Shown piece after piece: positions 1 through 5,974 of a stretch of DNA of 6,624 nt. The notes under the pieces are model-generated. The model saw only the letters and a list, made by a program, of their open reading frames with translations, did no database searches and had not been told where the DNA came from. The DNA comes from Pseudooctadecabacter sp. (GTDB taxonomy: Bacteria > Pseudomonadota > Alphaproteobacteria > Rhodobacterales > Rhodobacteraceae), in contig JAHDFG010000036.1 of NCBI GenBank assembly GCA_020628265.1, forward strand, positions 1 through 6,624, written 5' to 3'. Each line of letters opens with the position of its first letter. Position 1 is the first letter of the stretch. A program made the position numbers and the translations under genes.

Positions 1-512
1 TGTACCGCGCCGTCGGGGCCAAGGTGTTGCATGGGATGGAGCCGCTTGACGCGGCCAAGACGCTGACGGCGCGGGACCTTGAGGCGGGCAATCTGCGCAC
101 GCCGGAAGTGGCGCAGGCGGCAAGCAAGGTCGCTGTCATCGCCGAGGTGCGCGCCGCCTTGGTCGCGTTTCAGCGCAGTTTTGCGCAGCGGCCGGATGGG
201 GCCGTTCTGGACGGGCGCGACATTGGCACAGTGATTTGCCCCGATGCGCAGGCCAAGTTGTTTGTCACGGCCAGCGCGGAAACCCGGGCGCAGCGCCGTC
301 ATGCGGAGTTGCAGGCCAACGGGCACAGCGACACCTTTGAACAGGTGCTGGAGGATGTGCAGGCGCGGGATGCGCGTGATGCCAGCCGTGAAACAGCGCC
401 GATGGTGGCAGCTGAGGATGCGACTGTCCTTGATACCTCTGACCTCAGCATCGAGGACGCCGTAGCCCGCGCCATCGCCATCATCGAAAAGTCACGCAGC
501 AGTGCTTTGTGA
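1..512 (+). CDS. cmk: Cytidylate kinase, C-terminal part (5' end outside window)
   Basis: Cytoplasmic (d)CMP kinase: it transfers phosphate from ATP to CMP or dCMP in pyrimidine nucleotide metabolism. The frame is open from the left edge; the first complete codon is at base 3 and about 169 residues are visible before TGA at 510-512. The first residues, YRAVGAKV, match the conserved stretch after the N-terminal P-loop. The family hallmark LDGRDIGT begins at about base 207, followed by the PDAQAKLFVTAS strand and a charged ETRAQRR lid region. The C-terminal QARDARDASR pattern is also typical. The family is usually about 205-230 residues, so roughly 35-45 residues including the ATP-binding glycine loop lie outside the window. 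A GTG at base 24 could open a shorter frame, but family-conserved sequence continues upstream of it, so it is not the start. In many alphaproteobacteria cmk is followed by rpsA; here a small exported protein follows. Confidence 0.95.
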   Translation, partial: YRAVGAKVLHGMEPLDAAKTLTARDLEAGNLRTPEVAQAASKVAVIAEVRAALVAFQRSFAQRPDGAVLDGRDIGTVICPDAQAKLFVTASAETRAQRRHAELQANGHSDTFEQVLEDVQARDARDASRETAPMVAAEDATVLDTSDLSIEDAVARAIAIIEKSRSSAL

Positions 513-565
513 GTGATCACGGCGCAGGCTAGGCTGGGAACACCCCCATCCGAAAGGTCTGCCCC

Positions 566-1075
566 ATGTTCCGTATTCTGCTTTTGACCCTTTGCCTGGC
601 CTCTCCACTCGCGGCGCAAGAGGCGGCCATGACGCCCGAGCGTCTGCTTGAAATCATTGTGGATGTGGACCCGGAGGCCATCGTGACAGGCGGCGGGGTC
701 GAGCTAACGATTGACGATATTCCTGTGCTGGTCGTCTTTGCCCCTGCTGCGGACCGGATGCGGGCAATGGTGCCGATTGCGAGTGTCGAGGATGTGACGC
801 CGGAAGAGATGGAACGCATGATGCAGGCCAATTTCGACACGGCACTGGATGCCCGATACGCTGTGGCACAGGGGCGCGTGTGGGGCTTATACCTGCACCC
901 ATTGGCGGCACTTGAACGCGAACAGTTTCTGTCTGGGCTGGCGCAGACCGTGAACCTCGCACGGACTTATGGTTCGCTTTACACCGGTGGGGCCAATGTC
1001 TTTGGCGGCGGGGATTCAGCCCAGCTTTACAACGATCTGTTCCGTGATCTGTTGGACCGTGGGCAGGACATCTGA
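566..1075 (+). CDS. Small exported protein, YbjN/type III chaperone-like pattern
   Basis: A 169-residue protein of unknown function. The N-terminus MFRILLLTLCLASPLAA is a short Sec signal peptide with probable cleavage near residue 17 (AA|QEA), giving a mature periplasmic protein of about 152 residues. The cysteine at residue 10 lies inside the hydrophobic core and lacks a proper lipobox, so a lipoprotein is unlikely. The mature part reads as helix (TPERLLEIIVDV), several short strands (VELTIDDIPVLVVFA, MRAMVPIAS), a helix with an acidic cap (TPEEMERMMQANFD), two strands (YAVAQGRVWGLYLHP) and a C-terminal helix (REQFLSGLAQTVNLAR). This alpha-beta-beta-beta-alpha-beta-beta-alpha order resembles the YbjN/CesT chaperone fold; that is inference from pattern, not a database match. 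An AAGG element about 9 bases before the ATG is a modest ribosome site. The gene lies 53 bases after cmk on the same strand, so cotranscription is possible. The sequence ends in a GGANVFGGGDS linker and a short acidic helix. Confidence 0.85.
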   Translation: MFRILLLTLCLASPLAAQEAAMTPERLLEIIVDVDPEAIVTGGGVELTIDDIPVLVVFAPAADRMRAMVPIASVEDVTPEEMERMMQANFDTALDARYAVAQGRVWGLYLHPLAALEREQFLSGLAQTVNLARTYGSLYTGGANVFGGGDSAQLYNDLFRDLLDRGQDI

Positions 1076-1078
1076 AGC

Positions 1079-1726
1079 CTACAGATGGGTCCTATGATCG
1101 GCCAGCGCAGGCGGGTCGAGATGTGGAATGCCGTTAAACGCCATCAGGAACGTGCCCTCGGGGCGGATGCGGAACCGGTGCAGGCTGGAATTGTAGATGG
1201 GCAGCAGCACATGGGCCATCTGATCCGTGCTGAGGCCCAATGCCCCGCGCATGACCATGGAAATGACCCCGCCTGACGTCACGCACAAAACCCGCTTTCC
1301 GGGCTTCGCGGCCTCCGCCAAGGCGGACAAAATACGGCTTTCGAACGTGGCGAAGGGTTCGGCGCCTTGGATCGTCGCTTGCTCCCACGCCGCGAGGGTT
1401 TGAGGCATGTGCGTTGCGAAATCTTCCGCACTGCCGGGCGGTGTGAGGCCGTGGTGGGCCTCCATATCCCGCGCAAGGGCGAAGTATTCCATTTCATTCA
1501 GCCGCGCATCGTAGGTGTCGGGCGCATAGCCCATCCCCTTGGCCGTCTCGTCATGGCGGCGCATGGTACCCGCCACCACCTGATCGAAAGGGGCTTCGTG
1601 ATCTCGCATCCAAGCCCCCAACAGCGCGGCCTGCTTATGGCCCAAGGGAGAGAGGCGGTCATACTCTTCCTCGCTTTTGGCACCCGTGTTGGCCTGACCG
1701 TGCCGGACCAAATATAGCTCGCCCAT
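1079..1726 (-). CDS. Histidine phosphatase superfamily protein (PGM-like)
   Basis: A 215-residue cytoplasmic protein of the phosphoglycerate mutase-like (branch 1) histidine phosphatase family. The N-terminal strand and catalytic motif LYLVRHGQANTG place the phospho-acceptor at His9 with Arg8 beside it. LSPLGHKQAALLGAWM (about 25-40) is the usual helix after the motif. GTMRRHDETA (53-61) supplies the second phosphate-binding arginine (Arg56 or Arg57). LNEME (76-80) carries the acidic candidate. The C-terminal strand VLCVTSGGVISMVMR (146-160) aligns with the family's VxHGG motif, but position 151 is serine (codon at 1274-1276) where histidine is usual. There is no signal peptide. The substrate cannot be read from sequence; true glycolytic mutase activity is unlikely because the protein is short and diverged. 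The start is supported by a strong GGAGGG four bases upstream. It lies 50 bases downstream of the cysteine-rich gene on the same strand. Confidence 0.92.
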   Translation of the reverse strand: MGELYLVRHGQANTGAKSEEEYDRLSPLGHKQAALLGAWMRDHEAPFDQVVAGTMRRHDETAKGMGYAPDTYDARLNEMEYFALARDMEAHHGLTPPGSAEDFATHMPQTLAAWEQATIQGAEPFATFESRILSALAEAAKPGKRVLCVTSGGVISMVMRGALGLSTDQMAHVLLPIYNSSLHRFRIRPEGTFLMAFNGIPHLDPPALADHRTHL

Positions 1727-1730
1727 TCTG

Positions 1731-1736
1731 CCCTCC
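1731..1736 (-). promoter_or_regulatory. Shine-Dalgarno of the histidine phosphatase gene
   Basis: The minus strand reads GGAGGG, then CAGA, then ATG at 1726. This is the clearest ribosome binding site in the window and fixes the phosphatase start. Confidence 0.75.
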
Positions 1737-1776
1737 GCTGTCGAAGGGTCCTTGTGGCATGGGGGGGTGCTGCTGG

Positions 1777-2433
1777 CTAGTCCTGTAGTGCCAGATCGGA
1801 CCAGAGAGCTGCTGCACGGGAGGCCATGCAGGACATGGCGTCCAGTTCTGCTTGAACGCCGGTGGTCGTGACGGAGGCGAGGCAGTCGTTCACATTGCGG
1901 GCCTGAAGATCGTCGATCGTTGGGTCCCCTTCGGCCACCACATCAGCCGCGTCAATCCAGAGGGTCGCGTGGATCATCGCCAGTTCACGGCATTCTGCGG
2001 CCGGTTCGGTGCATTCGATGTCCGTCAGGACCGGTACAACGCCTTCGTCGATCATGATGTCGGCGGTGACATTGGCGCAGTGATCCAAAGGGAGAGGCTC
2101 ATCTTCGGGCAAGGCCGTGACAGAGGTCGGATCACAGCCGATATCCGAAGCAATGCGGGCGGCGATGGCAGGCAGGCCCTGATCCTCAAGCGGGGCGGGG
2201 CACTCTGACAGGGGAAGGTCGGCGCAATCGTAGGCTGCCTTCAGGACTGCACGCTTCAACGCATATGCCGCTGCGAGCAGATCGGCACAATCCTCCGTCT
2301 GTGGGGGCGCGGCGGGATCCGACGTGCACAGGGCGAAGGTCGCCTCATAGCTGAACATGGACGGGCGCGGGGCCCACTCGGCCGCTGCCGACAGGGGCCA
2401 GAGAACACAAAGAACAAGGGCAATCCGTATCAT
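1777..2433 (-). CDS. Exported cysteine-rich protein of unknown function
   Basis: A 218-residue protein that I do not recognise. The N-terminus MIRIALVLCVLWPLSAAA is a Sec signal peptide with probable cleavage after SAAA (residue 18), leaving about 200 residues in the periplasm or outside. The mature part has ten cysteines (36, 49, 70, 78, 100, 119, 141, 148, 184, 202). The even number and wide spacing suggest up to five disulfides, though this is inferred. There is no CxxC pair, heme motif or transmembrane segment after the signal. The protein is acidic (many D/E, few K) and mostly helical-looking, with repeated blocks of the form DC/EC-A-x-L, as in EDCADLLAA, YDCADLPLSE and AECRELAMIH; this hints at internal helical repeats of Sel1-like or lysozyme-inhibitor-like size, but no family is assigned. 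The only in-frame ATG is the one before the signal peptide. The gene is divergent from the DUF2130 gene and 50 bases upstream of the phosphatase, so the pair may be one transcript. Confidence 0.82.
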   Translation of the reverse strand: MIRIALVLCVLWPLSAAAEWAPRPSMFSYEATFALCTSDPAAPPQTEDCADLLAAAYALKRAVLKAAYDCADLPLSECPAPLEDQGLPAIAARIASDIGCDPTSVTALPEDEPLPLDHCANVTADIMIDEGVVPVLTDIECTEPAAECRELAMIHATLWIDAADVVAEGDPTIDDLQARNVNDCLASVTTTGVQAELDAMSCMASRAAALWSDLALQD

Positions 2434-2545
2434 GGCCGTGGCATGGCATGTCCATTGCGTTCACGCAAGCGCGGGCCTCTGGACGGGCCGCTGACGGCGG
2501 GGCATGGTGGCGGCCCGAGTTACGCTTCCAGACAGCGGAGATATC
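2434..2545. promoter_or_regulatory. Divergent intergenic region with a small palindrome
   Basis: These 112 bases lie between the starts of the cysteine-rich gene (-) and the DUF2130 gene (+), so they should hold promoters for both. I see no confident -35/-10 pair. The one clear symmetric element is TTGCG-TTCA-CGCAA at 2455-2468, a perfect five-base inverted repeat with a four-base spacer, 22 bases upstream of the minus-strand ATG. It could be an operator half-site pair or chance. Confidence 0.4.
2537..2540 (+). promoter_or_regulatory. Ribosome binding site deciding the DUF2130 start
   Basis: GGAG lies five bases before the ATG at 2546. The in-frame ATG at 2504 has a run of GGCGGGG before it but would add 14 residues (MVAARVTLPDSGDI) that look like translated untranslated region. 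The family normally begins a few residues before the CPxC motif, as it does from 2546. Confidence 0.65.
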
Positions 2546-3694
2546 ATGTCCGACCTGACGATCACTTGCCCCACCTGTTCCAGCGAAATCGAGTTGACCG
2601 AGCAACTGGCCGGTCCCCTTGTTGCGGATCAGAAGGCTGCGTTTCAGGCGCAGCTGGAACGTCAAAGGGCCGAAGCAGCACAGGCGCTGGCACAGGCGCA
2701 GGAACAAGCCAAAGCCGCAGCAAAAGCGGAGGCCATGGATGAGGCAAAGGCACTGGCTGAGCGCGTGAAAGAGCAGGACGCAAAGCTTCGCGAGGCGCAG
2801 GCCGCGCAAGCGGCTGCCCTGAAGCGAGAGCAGGAGCTCAAGGACAAAGAAGCGGAGATGGAACTGACGCTTCAGAAGATGCTGGCGGCTGAACGGCCCG
2901 CGTTGGAGGAGCGGCTGGCCAAGGAAGCGCAGGAGAAAGCTTCCTTGCGGGAGGCCGAACAGGCGCAAAAGATCGACGCGCTGACCAAGCGGATCGAAGA
3001 TTTGCAGCAGCGCGCCACCCAAGGGTCCATGCAGACCCAAGGCGAAGCGGCCGAGATGGTGTTGGAAGATACGCTGGCCCAAGCCTTTGCAATGGACGGG
3101 TTCACGCCCGTCGCCAAAGGGGTCAGCGGGGCCGATGTCCGTCAGGATGTTATGTCAAATAATGGGGCTGTCGGGGCGATCCTCTGGGAAAGCAAACGCA
3201 CGAAAAACTGGACGGCAGGCTGGCTTGCGAAATTGCGGGACGACCAGCGCGCGGCAGGGTGTGAGGTCGCGGTGCTGGTGTCGACCGCACTACCCGACGG
3301 GATCGAGAGTTTCGGGCAGGTCGACGGCATTTGGGTCACGGCGCCCCGATATGCCGTGCCGCTGGCATCATCGCTGCGGCAGGGCTTGATCGACGTGGCG
3401 GGCGCCAAGGGCCGCGCGATGGGTCAAGAGACGAAGATGGAAATGATCTACGACTACCTGACCGGCACCCAGTTCAAGCAACGTGTCGATGCCATCGTCG
3501 AACGGTTCGAGGACATGCAGGACAACCTGCGCAAGGAACGCGTCTTCATGGAAAAGCAATGGGCGCTGCGGGCCAAGCAGATTGATCTGGTGATCGGGTC
3601 CACGGTGGGCATGTACGGCGATGTGCAGGGGATCGCAGGGCGCGCGATGCCCGAGATCGAAGGCGTGGACCGTTTGATGATCGGGGATGAGTGA
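2546..3694 (+). CDS. DUF2130 domain protein: CPxC N-terminus, long coiled coil, nuclease-like C-terminal domain
   Basis: A 382-residue protein of the DUF2130 type (family call from memory of its motifs). It starts with TITCPTCSSEIELTEQLAGPL, where Cys8 and Cys11 resemble half of a zinc ribbon. Residues about 25-155 are a long charged coiled coil rich in A, E, K and Q. The C-terminal domain begins near EAAEMVLEDTLAQAF (167-181) and carries GADVRQDV (195-202), then ILWESKRTKNWTAGW (212-226) and LAKLRDDQRAAG (227-238), VAVLVSTALPDGI and DGIWV. The order Asp197...Glu215-x-Lys217 matches the active-site arrangement of PD-(D/E)XK nucleases, preceded by conserved glutamates (167, 170, 174). Nuclease activity is an inference. 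A further helical stretch (YLTGTQFKQRVDAIVERFED) follows to the C-terminus. There is no signal peptide or membrane segment, so it is probably cytoplasmic. It could start at 2504, but the GGAG before 2546 favours the shorter form. The helicase gene follows after 103 bases on the same strand. Confidence 0.9.
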   Translation: MSDLTITCPTCSSEIELTEQLAGPLVADQKAAFQAQLERQRAEAAQALAQAQEQAKAAAKAEAMDEAKALAERVKEQDAKLREAQAAQAAALKREQELKDKEAEMELTLQKMLAAERPALEERLAKEAQEKASLREAEQAQKIDALTKRIEDLQQRATQGSMQTQGEAAEMVLEDTLAQAFAMDGFTPVAKGVSGADVRQDVMSNNGAVGAILWESKRTKNWTAGWLAKLRDDQRAAGCEVAVLVSTALPDGIESFGQVDGIWVTAPRYAVPLASSLRQGLIDVAGAKGRAMGQETKMEMIYDYLTGTQFKQRVDAIVERFEDMQDNLRKERVFMEKQWALRAKQIDLVIGSTVGMYGDVQGIAGRAMPEIEGVDRLMIGDE

Positions 3695-3714
3695 TCGTCA
3701 CGGCAACGCATCCC

Positions 3715-3746
3715 TTTTCACCCTGATCCGCGTTCAGGACTATACA
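3715..3746 (+). promoter_or_regulatory. Possible promoter of the DEAD-box helicase
   Basis: In the 103-base gap before the helicase, TTCACC (3717-3722) and TATACA (3741-3746) are 18 bases apart and each resemble the sigma-70 -35 and -10 boxes at four of six positions. The spacer contains a weak inverted repeat CCTGA...TCAGG (3722-3738). A start near 3753 would leave a leader of about 45 bases. This is a by-eye match only. Confidence 0.3.
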
Positions 3747-3797
3747 TCAGGGGCGAATGCCTCTATCGGCGGAGCCTTCTCCGACCATTGGTGACCC

Positions 3798-5897
3798 ATG
3801 ACAGATTTTTCAGGCCTTCCGGCAACCCTCGCGGCGGCGCTGACCGAACGCGGCTATGACGCTTTGACCCCCGTCCAAGAGGCGGTTCTGGATGAGGCGT
3901 TGCAGGGCAAGGACTTGCTTGTCTCTGCCCAAACCGGATCGGGCAAGACGGTGGGCTTTGGTTTGACGCTCGCGTCGGACCTTCTGGACGATCAGGGCAT
4001 GTTCGGTCCGGCGGCGACGCCCTTGGCGGTCGTGATCGCCCCCACGCGGGAACTCGCCCTTCAGGTCCGGCGCGAATTCGACTGGTTGTTTGAAAAGGCG
4101 GGCATCGTAACCGCCTCTGCCGTGGGCGGCATGGATCAGCGTACCGAACGGCGCGCGCTGGAACGGGGCGCCCATGTGGTCGTCGCCACACCGGGGCGGC
4201 TGCGGGACCATACGGCGCGCGGGGTCATCGACCTCAGCGACCTGCGGGCTGTTGTCCTCGATGAAGCGGACGAGATGCTGGATATGGGCTTCGCCGAGGA
4301 CCTTGAGTTTATCCTTGATGCGACACCCGCCGACCGCCGTACGTTGATGTTTTCTGCCACGGTCCCCCACGGGATCAGCAAGCTGGCGAAGACCTATCAG
4401 AAGGACGATGCGGAGCGTCTGAAAGTCGGCAGCGCCGAGGCGCAGCATGCGGACATCGCCTATAGCGCGTTGAACGTGGCCCCCTCGGACATCGAAAAGG
4501 CGATCATCAACCTGCTGTGTTTCCACGACGCCAAGACCGCCATCATCTTTGCCAACACGCGGGCCATGGTAGGCCGCCTGACGGCCAAATTCTCGAACCG
4601 CGGGTTTTCTGTTGTGTCGTTGTCTGGGGAGCTCAGCCAGTCCGAACGGACCAACGCTTTGCAAGCCCTGCGCGACGGGCGGGCGAACGTCTGCGTGGCC
4701 ACGGACGTCGCCGCACGCGGCATCGACCTGCCGGGGTTGGAGCTGGTGATCCACGCGGACCTGCCGTCCAACGCGGAAACCCTGTTGCACCGATCCGGTC
4801 GCACGGGGCGGGCAGGGCGCAAGGGACAATCGATCCTGATCGTGCCGGGTCGACAGCGGTCCAAAGCGCAACGGCTGCTGAAATTCGCCAAGCTGGACGC
4901 CACATGGGGCGAGCCCCCATCGGCCGAGGACGTGCTGGCCCGCGAAGAAGAACGCATCATCACGGACCCCGCCCTTGCCGAGGCACCCAACGAGGAGGAA
5001 GCGGCCTTCGCCGCCCGCCTGCTGGACGGCCGCACGCCTGAACAGATCGCCGCCGCCTACCTGCGGCTGTTCCGCAAGCACAACTCCGCGCCCGAGATTT
5101 TGGGTGCTGTGCCAGAGCGCGGGAAGAAAGAGCCGGCCAATCACGCCGACTTCGGCCCCAGCACGTGGTTCTCGCTGTCTTTGGGCCGCAAGGACCGTGC
5201 TGAACCCCGCTGGCTGTTGCCGATGATCTGCCGCAATGCGGGGATATCCAAGACGGCCATCGGGGCCATTCGAGTCCAGTATCAGGAAACCTTTGTCGAG
5301 ATTTCCAACGACGCCATCGACGCAATGAATGCAGAGCTTGGCCCGGATCTCAGCCTTGAACAGGGGGCTGCGTTGACCGAACTGGACGGTATGCCGGATT
5401 TCGACGCCTCGCCGAAGGGCCCGCCCGCTGCTCCGCGCAAATCCTTTGACGGACCCAAGGGCGGCAAGCCTCATCGCGACAAGCCACAGGGTGGCAAGCC
5501 GCGCGGTGACAAACCGCGTGATGACAAGCCACGCAGCGACAAAGCCCCAAAATGGGAGAAGCCCGCGCCGAAAGCGGGCAAACCAAAGGGCAAGCCCGAG
5601 GGGAAACCGCCGCACGACGGGGCGGGCTGGCCCAAGAAGGAACGTCACAAATCCGGCAAGCCCAAGACGGAACGCCAAGAGGCCAAGCCCGCACCAAAGG
5701 CAGAGGCCAAACCCAAGGCGCCACCAAAACAGCGCAAGGGCGCGACCGATACCTCGAAATCCTTCCGCAGCCGTGACGGTGGCAAGCCCAACAAAGGAAA
5801 GGGCGGCCCAAAGGATCGCTCGAAGGGGAAAGGTGGCACGTTCGCCAAGCGCAGCAAGGGCGGCGAGGCGAAACCGTTCAGGAAGCCGTCTAGGTAG
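3798..5897 (+). CDS. DEAD-box ATP-dependent RNA helicase with DbpA-like domain and basic tail
   Basis: A 699-residue cytoplasmic RNA helicase that uses ATP to unwind short RNA duplexes and remodel RNA-protein complexes, as in ribosome assembly or cold-stress RNA turnover. All core motifs are intact: Q motif (Phe4, GYDALTPVQ at 19-27), motif I AQTGSGKT (44-51), Ia PTRELA (82-87), GG (110-111), Ib TPGR (131-134), II DEAD (155-158), III SAT (186-188), IV IIFANTR (249-255), V TDVAARGID (302-310) and VI HRSGRTGR (331-338). A linker (about 370-445) leads to a DbpA/CsdA-type RNA-binding fold (about 455-510: WFSLSLGRKDR, ISKTAIGAIRVQYQETFVEI). Residues 537-699 are a disordered basic tail with 38 lysines. 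An in-frame TGA at 3792-3794 excludes an upstream start; the ribosome site is weak. Orthology to deaD, dbpA or rhlE is not certain, so no symbol is given. The tail resembles other alphaproteobacterial members but varies greatly in such proteins. Confidence 0.96.
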   Translation: MTDFSGLPATLAAALTERGYDALTPVQEAVLDEALQGKDLLVSAQTGSGKTVGFGLTLASDLLDDQGMFGPAATPLAVVIAPTRELALQVRREFDWLFEKAGIVTASAVGGMDQRTERRALERGAHVVVATPGRLRDHTARGVIDLSDLRAVVLDEADEMLDMGFAEDLEFILDATPADRRTLMFSATVPHGISKLAKTYQKDDAERLKVGSAEAQHADIAYSALNVAPSDIEKAIINLLCFHDAKTAIIFANTRAMVGRLTAKFSNRGFSVVSLSGELSQSERTNALQALRDGRANVCVATDVAARGIDLPGLELVIHADLPSNAETLLHRSGRTGRAGRKGQSILIVPGRQRSKAQRLLKFAKLDATWGEPPSAEDVLAREEERIITDPALAEAPNEEEAAFAARLLDGRTPEQIAAAYLRLFRKHNSAPEILGAVPERGKKEPANHADFGPSTWFSLSLGRKDRAEPRWLLPMICRNAGISKTAIGAIRVQYQETFVEISNDAIDAMNAELGPDLSLEQGAALTELDGMPDFDASPKGPPAAPRKSFDGPKGGKPHRDKPQGGKPRGDKPRDDKPRSDKAPKWEKPAPKAGKPKGKPEGKPPHDGAGWPKKERHKSGKPKTERQEAKPAPKAEAKPKAPPKQRKGATDTSKSFRSRDGGKPNKGKGGPKDRSKGKGGTFAKRSKGGEAKPFRKPSR
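5460..5549 (+). repeat. 15-bp in-frame tandem repeat in the helicase tail
   Basis: Six consecutive 15-base units encode a pentapeptide of the form x-(D/G)-K-(P/A)-x: GGKPH, RDKPQ, GGKPR, GDKPR, DDKPR and SDKAP. The units differ at third positions (AAG/AAA, CCA/CCG, CGC/CGT), so the peptide pattern is kept better than the DNA. This looks like an older repeat expansion under protein-level constraint. Looser KP-rich repeats continue downstream to about base 5890. Confidence 0.8.
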
Positions 5898-5899
5898 TC

Positions 5900-5929
5900 A
5901 GCCCCGCATCACGGTCGCCCCACGGGGCT
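5900..5929 (+). terminator. Possible secondary hairpin just after the helicase stop
   Basis: AGCCCCG (5900-5906) pairs with CGGGGCT (5923-5929) in a seven-base stem with a 16-base loop, followed by TTCCC. The alternative tight pairing GCCCC/GGGGC (5917-5928) is also possible. The long loop and poor T-run make this much weaker than the hairpin at 5944. Confidence 0.3.
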
Positions 5930-5943
5930 TTCCCGCAAAAGAA

Positions 5944-5969
5944 ACCGGGTCGCCCTAAGGCGACCCGGT
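5944..5969. terminator. Bidirectional intrinsic terminator between convergent genes
   Basis: ACCGGGTCGCC (5944-5954) and GGCGACCCGGT (5959-5969) form a perfect 11-base-pair stem with a CTAA tetraloop. On the plus strand it is followed by CTTGTTTATTC; on the minus strand it is followed by TTTCTTTTGC. It therefore has the T-rich tail needed in both directions. It lies 46 bases after the helicase stop and 5 bases beyond the stop of the convergent hydrolase gene. Confidence 0.88.
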
Positions 5970-5974
5970 CTTGT

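Noticed and set aside
1367..1717. A 116-codon plus-strand frame inside the phosphatase gene
   Set aside because: It is antisense to an intact gene with the RHG motif and a strong ribosome site; it has no family signature.
1760..1766. A run of seven G bases between the phosphatase and cysteine-rich genes
   Set aside because: It is noncoding, so no phase-variable frame is affected; it might alter spacing in a leader, but nothing else supports that.
2504..2545. Upstream ATG at 2504 as the start of the DUF2130 protein
   Set aside because: The 14 extra residues lack family character and the ATG at 2546 has a GGAG at good spacing.
2345..3082. A 245-codon minus-strand frame with many Leu/Arg/Gly, across the DUF2130 coiled coil
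   Set aside because: It is the antisense of the A/E/K/Q-rich coiled-coil codons. It also overlaps the start of the cysteine-rich gene, and the leucine-rich stretches are reverse complements of GAG/CAG/AAG codons, not membrane segments.
3749..3764. Hairpin AGGGGC-GAAT-GCCTCT before the helicase
   Set aside because: The stem is only six pairs with a G-T wobble and has no T-run, so it is not a terminator; no riboswitch-like conserved elements surround it.
3810..5678. A 622-codon open frame on the minus strand opposite the helicase
   Set aside because: It mirrors the helicase gene. GC-rich third positions keep the antisense frame free of stops, its translation is R/G/V/Q-rich with no recognisable domain, and the plus strand has all DEAD-box motifs.
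5446..5958. A 170-codon plus-strand frame overlapping the helicase tail
   Set aside because: It is an alternative frame of the KP-rich repeat region giving R/P/S/T low complexity, and it runs into the terminator hairpin.
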